Shown one piece after another: positions 1 through 6,420 of a stretch of DNA of 23,270 bases. The notes beneath the pieces are model-generated. The model was not told the origin of the DNA and did not search any database. It was given only the letters and a program-made list of their open reading frames with translations. This DNA comes from an uncultured Collinsella sp. (GTDB lineage: Bacteria; Actinomycetota; Coriobacteriia; Coriobacteriales; Coriobacteriaceae): assembly GCA_900552705.1 (NCBI GenBank), contig USAX01000017.1:1-23270 (forward strand), given 5' to 3'. How positions within the stretch are numbered: position 1 is the first letter of the stretch; each line of letters opens with the position of its first letter. The translations under genes were made by a program, and so were the position numbers.

Positions 1-287
1 ACTCCTTTACCAAGCAGAAGGAGTACCCGGTCATCGTCGGCAAGCGCTTCCTGTCCGAGGGCGACAAGGTCCTGATTATCGACGACTTCCTGGCCAACGG
101 CTGCGCACTCGAGGGTCTTATCAAGATCTGCGAGGCTGCGGGTGCCGAGGTTGCCGGCATTGGCATCGCGGTGGAGAAGGGCTTCCAAGGCGGTGGCGAT
201 AAGCTCCGCGAGCGCGGCTTCCGCGTTGAGAGCCTGGCCCGTATCGCCGATATGGACTGCGACACCGGCGAGATCACCTTCGCTTAA
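1..287 (+). CDS. xpt: Xanthine phosphoribosyltransferase, C-terminal part (5' truncated by window)
   Basis: The reading frame is open from base 3 and ends at TAA 285-287, giving the last 94 residues. The PRPP-binding loop VLIIDDFLANG is clear and is followed by the Xpt-typical segments AEVAGIGIAVEKGFQ and RVESLARI. The enzyme salvages xanthine (and guanine more weakly) to the nucleotide with PRPP in the cytoplasm. The start, promoter and any purine riboswitch lie upstream of the window. A strong hairpin with a T-run follows at 316-350, so xpt probably ends its transcript there. The alternative is another type I purine phosphoribosyltransferase, but the C-terminal pattern fits Xpt best. Confidence 0.9.
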   Translation, partial: SFTKQKEYPVIVGKRFLSEGDKVLIIDDFLANGCALEGLIKICEAAGAEVAGIGIAVEKGFQGGGDKLRERGFRVESLARIADMDCDTGEITFA

Positions 288-315
288 GCGCGTAACACAA
301 GCGATTGGTATGCGA

Positions 316-350
316 TGTGACAAAGGGACTTTCCCTTTGTCACATTTTTT
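316..350 (+). terminator. Intrinsic terminator after xpt; GGGAC-family palindrome
   Basis: Perfect 13-bp arms (TGTGACAAAGGGA at 316-328, its complement at 332-344) enclose a 3-nt loop and are followed directly by six T residues at 345-350. The structure suits Rho-independent termination of xpt. It lies only 20 bases before the next start codon. The stem sequence recurs after modC at 8941-8963. Confidence 0.8.
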
Positions 351-370
351 GTATGAGGGGAGGTGTTGAT

Positions 371-751
371 ATGGATGAGAACAAGATGGGATGGCGCGAG
401 TATGCGCGCTATGCCGAGATGCCGGTCGAGAGGTTGGCACGCGACTGCGAGGTTCAGGTGTTTCGCGCGACAGGTCCGGGCGGACAGGGCGTGAACACGA
501 CGGACTCGGCGGTGCGTATGAAACATATCCCTTCGGGAATTACCGTGACGGCGCGCGAGAGCCGCAGTCAGTTCCAAAACCGTAGTAGCTGCCTGCGTAA
601 GCTGCGCGCTGAGCTCGAGCGTCGCGGGCGTCCACCGCGCCGACGCGTAAAGACCAGGGTACCTCAGCGCTCTCGCCAGCGCAGGCTCAATGACAAGCAC
701 TTTAATGCCATTAAAAAGGCCAATCGTCGCAAGCCGGGCGGGGAGGAATGA
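371..751 (+). CDS. Class I release-factor-like protein with GGQ domain (ArfB/YaeJ-like)
   Basis: This 126-residue protein is a stand-alone RF-1 catalytic domain. The motif GPGGQGVNTTDSAVRM at about residues 34-49 carries the GGQ tripeptide that triggers peptidyl-tRNA hydrolysis on the ribosome. No codon-recognition domain is present. The C-terminus is very basic (RRGRPPRRRVKTRVPQRSRQ and on), like the ArfB tail that enters the empty mRNA channel of stalled ribosomes. The ATG at 371 is preceded by GGGGAGG at 357-363 with good spacing. An upstream in-frame start at 305 would run through the xpt terminator and was rejected. The likely role is rescue of stalled ribosomes. Whether it is an ArfB orthologue or another small RF-like family cannot be settled from sequence alone. 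Confidence 0.85.
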   Translation: MDENKMGWREYARYAEMPVERLARDCEVQVFRATGPGGQGVNTTDSAVRMKHIPSGITVTARESRSQFQNRSSCLRKLRAELERRGRPPRRRVKTRVPQRSRQRRLNDKHFNAIKKANRRKPGGEE

Positions 752-760
752 TCTTCTCAA

Positions 761-831
761 TAAGTTGCGGTGAAATAGGGACTGTTTTGCGGCTTTAGCT
801 GCATAAACAGTCCCTATTTCACCGCAACTTA
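761..831. terminator. Perfect 27-bp palindrome between convergent genes, probable bidirectional terminator
   Basis: Arms at 761-787 and 805-831 are perfectly complementary over 27 bp around a 17-nt loop. The core reads ATAGGGACTGTTT in one arm. The stem sits between the release-factor-like gene (plus strand) and the lipid kinase (minus strand), ending 8 bases from the latter's stop. No long T-run follows on either side. Termination is therefore inferred from position and stem strength. Confidence 0.7.
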
Positions 832-838
832 GGGGCGG

Positions 839-1804
839 TTAGCGGGTGGGGTGCCAGACGTGGAGGGCGCCGGCGAGGATGTCGACCTCGATGCGCGAGG
901 CGACAATGGGCTCGCCGTCGGCCTGGATGGGGTAGTCGGGCTCCTCAAAAGTGAGCTCGGCATGGCGGCATCGGCGCATGCGAACCGGTGGCAACTTGGT
1001 ATGGTGGCCGTCCTTGGCCGAAAGGAACATAGGCAGGGCTACCGCGCGAGGGACGGGGCCGCAGGCGTAGCAGACGTCGAGCATGCCGTCGCAGGGGTCG
1101 GCATCGGGGCAGATGCGATAGCCCGAGCCATACGTGGGGCCCAGCTGAATCGCCATGATGATCGCCCTCACGCGCTCGGCGGGCGCGCCGTCAAAGCTGA
1201 CTGTCATGGGGTAGTTGCGATAGCGCAGGCCAAACTGTTCAAGTCCCGAAAGGGTGTAGAGCGGCGCGCCCGTCAAGCCGGTCTTTTTGCGCAGCTCGGT
1301 GGTGCCCAGGCCGATGGCGGCATCGATGCCGACCGAAAGCGTCTGGTCGTAGTACTCAACGGTAGCCTCGCCGCTGCCGCTTGCGGGGTTCCATGAGCGA
1401 ATGCGCCCGATGTCCTGACGCTGCAGCTCACAGGTGAGTAGCGCGCCAAAATCCTTGCCGGAGAAATCGTCGATGCCGAGCGTCTGGGCAAAATCGTTGC
1501 CGGAGCCCACGGGCAGGACGGCAAGAGCGGGGCGGGCGTCCTCCTTTTGCGTCATAAGCCCGTTGACGACCTCGTGAATCACGCCATCGCCGCCGAGTGC
1601 GATAACGGTGCGATAGCCCTGAGCCTGTGCGGCCAGCTCCTTGGCGTGTCCCATACGCTCGGTCAACACCAGGTCAAACTGGGATGCGCGTGCAGTCATG
1701 TCCAAAAAGCGTTGTAGGCGCTCGGCAACTTCGCGTGCCGCACCCGACTGGGCGGCTGGGTTGGCGATGATGAGCGTGCGACCAAAATCAGTTGCGTGCA
1801 TGGG
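839..1804 (-). CDS. Diacylglycerol/lipid kinase family protein (DagK/YegS/BmrU type)
   Basis: The 321-residue protein has the lipid-kinase catalytic fold. The nucleotide-binding motif GGDGVIHEVVNG sits at residues 70-81 and PVGSGNDFAQTLG at 97-109. The C-terminal half contains DGMLDVC and QADGEP motifs typical of the family. It phosphorylates a lipid such as diacylglycerol with ATP at the membrane, supporting phospholipid recycling; the exact substrate is unknown. The start chosen is ATG at 1804, because CGGGAG lies 7 bases upstream on the minus strand. An ATG seven codons further out (1825) lacks a visible ribosome site. The gene follows the CLC gene on the same strand with an 82-base gap and may be co-transcribed with it. 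Confidence 0.88.
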   Translation of the reverse strand, partial: PMHATDFGRTLIIANPAAQSGAAREVAERLQRFLDMTARASQFDLVLTERMGHAKELAAQAQGYRTVIALGGDGVIHEVVNGLMTQKEDARPALAVLPVGSGNDFAQTLGIDDFSGKDFGALLTCELQRQDIGRIRSWNPASGSGEATVEYYDQTLSVGIDAAIGLGTTELRKKTGLTGAPLYTLSGLEQFGLRYRNYPMTVSFDGAPAERVRAIIMAIQLGPTYGSGYRICPDADPCDGMLDVCYACGPVPRAVALPMFLSAKDGHHTKLPPVRMRRCRHAELTFEEPDYPIQADGEPIVASRIEVDILAGALHVWHPTR

Positions 1805-1886
1805 GCGACTCCCGGCGTGTGACATGACGGTGCGGTCGCGCTCGGGTTACGTTGCCCCGATTGTGGCTGCACGGCGATTATTACAT

Positions 1887-3308
1887 CTACTCTATCAGGT
1901 CGTTGTGGCGCTCGATAGCATCCGCTACCGTACCGCCCTCATCCACAATAAGCGAACGGCGCTTGGGTGAGATGATGCGCTGGGCGGGGTACACGCCGCG
2001 GTGTCCGCCGGTTAGGTAGCTGATAAAGGCCACGATGACAAAGAACCCGGCGGCCGTGCCGTGGAACAGGTCGATGGCCATCATGCAGGTGGTGATGGGC
2101 ACGTTGAGGCCGGCGCAGAACACGCCGAGCATGCCGAGAGCCGCCAGAAAACTGGGGTCAAGCCCGGTAAGGCAACCGATCCAGCCACCGAGTGCCGCAC
2201 CGATGCCAAACAGGGGCGTGACCTCGCCGCCTTGGAAGCCCGCGCCCAGGGTAAGCGCTGTGACGACCAACTTGATGGCTGCGTCCGCCAGGGTGGTGTT
2301 GCCTGCAAATCCGGCGCCGGAAAGCCACGTGGAAAGGCCGGCGTAGTTCCAGGCGTCGAGGAGGGCATAGGCGGCCAAAACCACGAGTGCGCCTATGAGT
2401 GCGCGGACGAGGTAATTGGTGATAAAGCGACTGTACAGGCTTTTGACGGTTCGAACCGACCAGGCAAAGAGGCGTGCCGTCAGGCCGAAGATAATGGCGC
2501 TGATAACAACGATGACAACCGTCCGTGGTGTCATGTTGGGAACGCTGGCGATGACATTCGCCTCGTACTCGGTTCCCAAGGCAAGCGACGTAAAGTAGCC
2601 GGTAAACGAGGCGACCAGGCAGTAGATGCCCGCGGTGTAGTCGATCTTGCCGATAAAGCACATCTCCATGCCAAAGAAAGCTCCAGCAAGGGGCGAACCG
2701 AATACGGCGCCAAAGGCCGACGAGATGCCGGCGAGCATGAGGTCGTGGTGGTCATGCTTTTTGAGGTGGGCGAGGTTCGAGATGTTGCTGGCGATGGTGC
2801 CGCCAATCTGCACCGCGGCTCCCTCGCGACCGGCCGATCCACCCGTTAGGTGCGTGAGCGTAGAGCAGACGAAGGTGAGGACGGCCATGCGCATATGGAT
2901 GAGGCGTGTGCCCAGAGCGGAGTCGATGACCAGGTTGTTGCCTCGTTTGGCAGCAAGGCCGTGGTTTTTGTACACCCATGCGGTGGCAATGCCCACAACG
3001 GGGAGCAATGCGTAGACCCACGCGTGGTGCTCGCGATAGTCGGTCGCGATATTCAGCGAGGCCAAAAACGCCCAAGCGGCAACGCCCATGGCGAGCGAGA
3101 CGATGACGACGAGCGCGAGCAACTTGGCGCTCGCGAGTAGGTTGCGGGCGTTGCGGCGAGTGTCGGCAGCCAAGAGATGCTCGGAGCGGGTGAGCTGTTG
3201 TCTGCCTGCCATGATGACGTCATTAAGGGAGAAAAAGCCGCCGTCGTCGAGCGACTGGGAATGATCCTGCGCCTCGTTTGCGCTTTCGGGTTTGTCGGTA
3301 AAAGCCAT
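1887..3308 (-). CDS. CLC-family anion/proton antiporter, possibly fluoride type (CLC-F)
   Basis: The protein has 473 residues, with a hydrophilic N-terminus of about 60 residues and then many membrane segments. CLC signatures are visible: GGSAGREGA at residues 156-164 with the gating glutamate E162, GSPLAGAFFGMEM at about 204-216, and GFQGGEVTPLF at 357-367. The usual GSGIP is replaced by RGNNL (122-126) and the usual GxFxP by GGEVTP. From memory these variants resemble CLC-F fluoride/proton antiporters rather than chloride transporters. The start has AGAGG 5 bases upstream. A TATAAT -10 lies 30 bases before the start, which leaves no room for a fluoride riboswitch, and none was recognised. 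The family call is firm; the ion preference is inferred. Confidence 0.88.
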   Translation of the reverse strand: MAFTDKPESANEAQDHSQSLDDGGFFSLNDVIMAGRQQLTRSEHLLAADTRRNARNLLASAKLLALVVIVSLAMGVAAWAFLASLNIATDYREHHAWVYALLPVVGIATAWVYKNHGLAAKRGNNLVIDSALGTRLIHMRMAVLTFVCSTLTHLTGGSAGREGAAVQIGGTIASNISNLAHLKKHDHHDLMLAGISSAFGAVFGSPLAGAFFGMEMCFIGKIDYTAGIYCLVASFTGYFTSLALGTEYEANVIASVPNMTPRTVVIVVISAIIFGLTARLFAWSVRTVKSLYSRFITNYLVRALIGALVVLAAYALLDAWNYAGLSTWLSGAGFAGNTTLADAAIKLVVTALTLGAGFQGGEVTPLFGIGAALGGWIGCLTGLDPSFLAALGMLGVFCAGLNVPITTCMMAIDLFHGTAAGFFVIVAFISYLTGGHRGVYPAQRIISPKRRSLIVDEGGTVADAIERHNDLIE

Positions 3309-3337
3309 ACGTTCCTCTTTTGGGTTGCAACACGAGC

Positions 3338-3343
3338 ATTATA
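3338..3343 (-). promoter_or_regulatory. Candidate -10 box of the CLC gene promoter
   Basis: On the minus strand the hexamer TATAAT lies 30 bases before the CLC start. The nearest -35-like hexamer, TTGTCA, is only 14 bases upstream of it, shorter than ideal. The 5' leader would be about 20-25 nt. Confidence 0.4.
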
Positions 3344-3455
3344 GAACGTGCCATACGTGACAAACCGGCAGGTTGGTTTTGGTTTTGTTTCGCGGCTTGC
3401 GGCCGACAGATGTATTCGCGGCCGCGGGCCAGGTCTTGAGCAGGCGGCGAGGGAT

Positions 3456-3461
3456 TATACT
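3456..3461 (+). promoter_or_regulatory. Candidate -10 box of the moeA-mogA promoter
   Basis: TATACT lies 59 bases upstream of the moeA start. A TTGAGC at 3436-3441 is only 14 bases away, so the -35 is weak or activator-assisted. The leader holds a small GGCGC/GCGCC hairpin at 3481-3499. No molybdenum cofactor riboswitch fits in this short leader. Confidence 0.35.
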
Positions 3462-3519
3462 GAGATAAACATAAAGAATCGGCGCTTTTGTTGCGCGCCG
3501 CAGCATGCTAGAGGTGCAT

Positions 3520-4782
3520 ATGGCTGAGAAACTCATTCCGTTGGAGGACGCACAGGCGATCGTCTTGTCGCACGTGAATCGCACCGAAGTTGTCGAGATT
3601 CCCGTGTGGCAGGCCGTCGGTCTTCCCTTGGCCGAGGACGCGGTGGCCGATATCGACATCTCGCCGTTTGCCAACAGCGCTATGGACGGATATGCCGTGC
3701 GCTCGTCGGACTTGGCGCAGGCATCTGGCGAGGCGCCGGTGACGCTCGACGTTATCGGACACGAGGCCGCGGGCCATGTGTTTGAGGGCGCAATCGGCGC
3801 GGGTGAGACGGTCCGCATCATGACGGGCGCGCCGGTACCCGAAGGTGCCGATGCCGTGGTGAAATACGAGATCGTCGACGTGCTCGATGGCGACGGCAAC
3901 GAGGGCTCGCGTGTGAGGTTCTCGGCGCCTGCCAAGGTAGGGGAGAACGTTCGCTCTGCCGCCGAGGAGGCGCATGCCGGCGATATCGTGATGCGTGTCG
4001 GCGAGGTTGTGGCACCGGCGGGCGCCGGCTTGCTGGCGAGCGCCGGGTATGCGAGCGTGAAGGTGCATGCCGCTCCGCGCGTGGGCATTATCTCGCTGGG
4101 GACGGAACTGGTCACGCCGAGTAAGGTACCGGCGCGCGGTCAGATTCGCGACTCCAACTCGTCGGCGTTGATGGCCGAGGCGCTCGATGCCGGCGCCGAG
4201 CCCGTGTTCTACGGCATTGCGCCCGATGATGAGCGGGCGATTGCCGAGCTGGTGCATCGTGCCGTGCAGGAGTGCGATTTTGTCATTACGAGCGGTGGCG
4301 CCTCGGCAGGCGACTACGACTACGTGACGGCGCTGGTCCAGCGCGAGGGCGAGGTGCTGTTTGACCGCATCTCGATGCGTCCGGGCAAGGCCATCACGTT
4401 TGGGCTGCTCGGCGGCAAGCCGTATCTGGGGCTTTCGGGCAATCCCGCGGCGGCGTATGTGGGCTTTGAGATGCTCGCCCGCCCGGCGATCCGCAAGATG
4501 CGCGGTTTTGCCGAGGGGGCGCGTCCCGTGCAGCAGGCGATGCTCACGCACGGCGTGAAAAAGCGACAGCATCGCCGCTTCTTCGATCGCGCCACGGTTT
4601 TGCGCGACCCCGAGACCGGTGAGCTGTTGGTGACCGAGGCCAAGACGCAGAATTCGGCGTTGCTCGGCACGATGCAGCGGGCCAACTGCCTGCTGCGTAT
4701 TGACGAAGGTCCGTGCGAGCTCAAGGCGGGCGACGTCGTGGATGTTGTGCGTGTCGACCTGCCTGAGGACGCCGTGTTGTAG
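3520..4782 (+). CDS. moeA: Molybdopterin molybdenumtransferase MoeA
   Basis: MoeA inserts molybdenum into adenylylated molybdopterin, releasing AMP and giving molybdenum cofactor in the cytoplasm. The 420-residue length is normal. Visible motifs are SAMDGYAVR at 53-61, MTGAPVPEGADAVV at 101-114, RDSNSSAL at 210-217, SGGASAGDYDYV at 258-269 and LGLSGNPAAAYVGFE at 303-317. These mark the MoeA N-terminal, MoCF-fold and C-terminal domains in order. The start is the ATG at 3520 because AGAGG at 3510-3514 is correctly spaced; an ATG at 3505 is less well placed. The stop overlaps the ribosome site of the next gene, so moeA and mogA are one translational unit. Closeness to modABC and a molybdenum hydroxylase supports the role. 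Confidence 0.93.
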   Translation: MAEKLIPLEDAQAIVLSHVNRTEVVEIPVWQAVGLPLAEDAVADIDISPFANSAMDGYAVRSSDLAQASGEAPVTLDVIGHEAAGHVFEGAIGAGETVRIMTGAPVPEGADAVVKYEIVDVLDGDGNEGSRVRFSAPAKVGENVRSAAEEAHAGDIVMRVGEVVAPAGAGLLASAGYASVKVHAAPRVGIISLGTELVTPSKVPARGQIRDSNSSALMAEALDAGAEPVFYGIAPDDERAIAELVHRAVQECDFVITSGGASAGDYDYVTALVQREGEVLFDRISMRPGKAITFGLLGGKPYLGLSGNPAAAYVGFEMLARPAIRKMRGFAEGARPVQQAMLTHGVKKRQHRRFFDRATVLRDPETGELLVTEAKTQNSALLGTMQRANCLLRIDEGPCELKAGDVVDVVRVDLPEDAVL

Positions 4783-4792
4783 GAGGAATGCT

Positions 4793-5272
4793 ATGGAGCT
4801 GAAGATATCGATCGTGACGTGTTCGGATACGCGGGACCTTGCCCAGGACGAGGCTGGAGCCGCACTCGAGGAACTTATCGAGGCGCAGGGCTGGACGGTC
4901 GTCTCACATGTGGTCGTGCGCGACGACGTCAGCGAGATCGGTGATGCTATTGTGGAAGCCGCCGATGAGTGCCACGCCAATGTCGTGCTCACCTGCGGCG
5001 GCACGGGGCTTTCGATGCGCGATGTGACGCCCGAGGCGACGCGTGCCGTCTGCGATCGCGAGGTGCCGGGTATTGCCGAGGCGATCCGTGCGTACTCGAT
5101 GACCAAGACGCGCCGCGCCATGCTCTCGCGCGCTATTTGTATGCAACGAGGTCATACACTTGTCGTAAACTTTCCCGGTTCTACGAAGGCCGCTCGCGAA
5201 AGCTGGGAGGCCATAGCGGACCAGCTGGAGCATGCGGCTCAGATGACAGCGGGCGGCGGACATACCAACTAA
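4793..5272 (+). CDS. Molybdopterin adenylyltransferase-like protein (MogA/MoaB family)
   Basis: The 159-residue MoCF-fold protein carries the motif GGTGLSMRDVTPEAT at residues 69-83, which binds molybdopterin and ATP in MogA/MoaB proteins. It would adenylylate molybdopterin to the intermediate consumed by MoeA, encoded just upstream. The ATG at 4793 follows a perfect AGGAGG at 4781-4786 that overlaps the moeA stop codon, a sign of coupled translation. An intrinsic terminator follows at 5287-5318. MogA and MoaB are hard to tell apart in actinobacteria, so no firm symbol is given; the biochemical role is probably the same. Confidence 0.88.
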   Translation: MELKISIVTCSDTRDLAQDEAGAALEELIEAQGWTVVSHVVVRDDVSEIGDAIVEAADECHANVVLTCGGTGLSMRDVTPEATRAVCDREVPGIAEAIRAYSMTKTRRAMLSRAICMQRGHTLVVNFPGSTKAARESWEAIADQLEHAAQMTAGGGHTN

Positions 5273-5286
5273 GCGATTTACCTGCG

Positions 5287-5318
5287 GCGGAGCGACCTGA
5301 ACGGCTGCTCCGCTTTTT
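5287..5318 (+). terminator. Intrinsic terminator after moeA-mogA
   Basis: A 7-bp stem (GCGGAGC 5287-5293, GCTCCGC 5307-5313) with a 13-nt loop is followed by five T residues. It separates the cofactor-synthesis pair from the modABC promoter region. Confidence 0.75.
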
Positions 5319-5343
5319 ATTTGCGCCCAAGGGGACGGCATTC

Positions 5344-5401
5344 TTTAGGCATGCCTGAAACTATATTCTCAGAAGAGAATAATTTCTCATAATCATTATT
5401 C
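5344..5401. promoter_or_regulatory. Cluster of operator-like dyads upstream of modABC
   Basis: Three types of symmetry stack here. AGGCATGCCT (5347-5356) is a perfect palindrome with further TT/AA symmetry outside. TATTCTC-AGAA-GAGAATA spans 5364-5381. GAATAAT and ATTATTC (5377-5383, 5395-5401) form a dyad with an 11-base spacer. All lie just upstream of a TATAAT at 5411-5416, where regulators bind. The first resembles metal-dependent DtxR/MntR operators; the others match no site I know. Function is inferred from position only. Confidence 0.45.
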
Positions 5402-5410
5402 GCACCGAAG

Positions 5411-5416
5411 TATAAT
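5411..5416 (+). promoter_or_regulatory. Candidate -10 box of the modABC promoter
   Basis: A perfect TATAAT lies 61 bases upstream of the modA start. No good -35 is present at 17-18 bases; the space is occupied by dyads, which suggests activation or regulated access. Confidence 0.5.
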
Positions 5417-5476
5417 CTAATTACAGAATAAAGCCCGCGGTGGGGTACCCGGGCATAAGGTCCGAAAGGGTTGAAC

Positions 5477-6352
5477 ATGTTCGATATGGTTTCTCGCCGC
5501 GGATTCGTCTCGCTTTCTGCTGTCGCCGCTGCCGGCCTTGGGCTTGCCGGCTGCTCCGGCAACAAGGAGCCTGAGGCGACCGGCTCCGATGCCGGCTCCG
5601 CCAAGGCCTCTTCCAAGAAGGAAACCGTCGAGCTGCAGGTCTTTGCTGCCAATTCGCTCGAGAAGGCTCTGCCCGAGGTTCAGAAGCTCTACACCGAGCA
5701 GACCGGTACCACCTTTGCCGACACGCAGTTTAAGGCGTCCGGCGACCTCGTTGAGCAGATGCGCGCCGGTGCCACGGTCGACGTGCTCATCACCGCTTCC
5801 AAGGGCACCATGGACGACGCCGAGGCCGTCGAGCTCGTCGATGCCGACACGCGTGAGGATATGTTCGTCAACGATCTTGTGATCATTCGCGCTGAGGGCT
5901 CCGACACCAAGATCGAGGCCATCGCCGACGTCGCGAACCTGGACGGCAAGATCGCCATCGGCGACGCCAAGACCGTCCCCGCCGGCAAGTACGCCAACCA
6001 GGCGTTGGCTTCCGTGGGCCTCTACACCGGCACCGAAGGCGACGACGGCGAGTGTGCTCCCGAGATCGCCGACAAGGTCGCACTGGCCGACAAAGTTGGT
6101 ACCGCTGCCGCCTATGTGTCCACAGGCGACTGCGTGGCCGGTTTTGTCTACAGCTCCGATATCTTCCGCTACGACGGCATCGAGGAGGCGTTCGTGTGTC
6201 CCGAGGACTCGCACAAGCCCATCGTGTATCCGGGCGCCGTTGCCGAGAGCTCCGAACATGCCGACGAGGCTAAGGCGTTCATCGACTTTTGCCTGTCCAA
6301 CAAGAAGGCTCAGAAGATTTGGGCTAAGTACGGCTTTGAGCTTTCCGCGTAG
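5477..6352 (+). CDS. modA: Molybdate ABC transporter substrate-binding lipoprotein ModA
   Basis: ModA binds molybdate (or tungstate) outside the membrane and delivers it to ModBC. The 291-residue precursor begins with SRRGF at residues 6-10, a hydrophobic stretch, and the lipobox LAGC with the lipidated cysteine at 26. It therefore looks like a twin-arginine-exported lipoprotein. The mature part shows the ModA pattern LQVFAANSLEKALPEVQKLY, then the ASGDLVEQMRAGATVDV region, and ends with FIDFCLSNKKAQKIWAKYGF. The ATG at 5477 has AAGGG 6 bases upstream; a TTG at 5471 is less likely. It is first in the modABC set, with 68 bases before modB. Tungstate specificity cannot be excluded from sequence. 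Confidence 0.9.
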   Translation: MFDMVSRRGFVSLSAVAAAGLGLAGCSGNKEPEATGSDAGSAKASSKKETVELQVFAANSLEKALPEVQKLYTEQTGTTFADTQFKASGDLVEQMRAGATVDVLITASKGTMDDAEAVELVDADTREDMFVNDLVIIRAEGSDTKIEAIADVANLDGKIAIGDAKTVPAGKYANQALASVGLYTGTEGDDGECAPEIADKVALADKVGTAAAYVSTGDCVAGFVYSSDIFRYDGIEEAFVCPEDSHKPIVYPGAVAESSEHADEAKAFIDFCLSNKKAQKIWAKYGFELSA

Positions 6353-6420
6353 TGCGGCTTGGCGCGATAATTCCATCGTTTTGTGTTTCACTCCGTCCTT
6401 GTATTCGCTTGGAGCTTTTC

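Noticed and set aside
3309..3400. Fluoride riboswitch upstream of the CLC gene
   Set aside because: No conserved riboswitch segments were found on the minus strand, and the -10 box leaves too short a leader.
3508..5121. Long minus-strand reading frame (537 codons) opposite moeA-mogA
   Set aside because: Shadow of GC-rich codons. The plus strand encodes clear MoeA and MogA motifs, and the antisense product has low-complexity Arg/His-rich composition.
5417..5476. Molybdenum cofactor riboswitch upstream of modA
   Set aside because: The leader is only about 55 nt and lacks the multi-helix layout; only a small GCCCG/CGGGC hairpin is seen.
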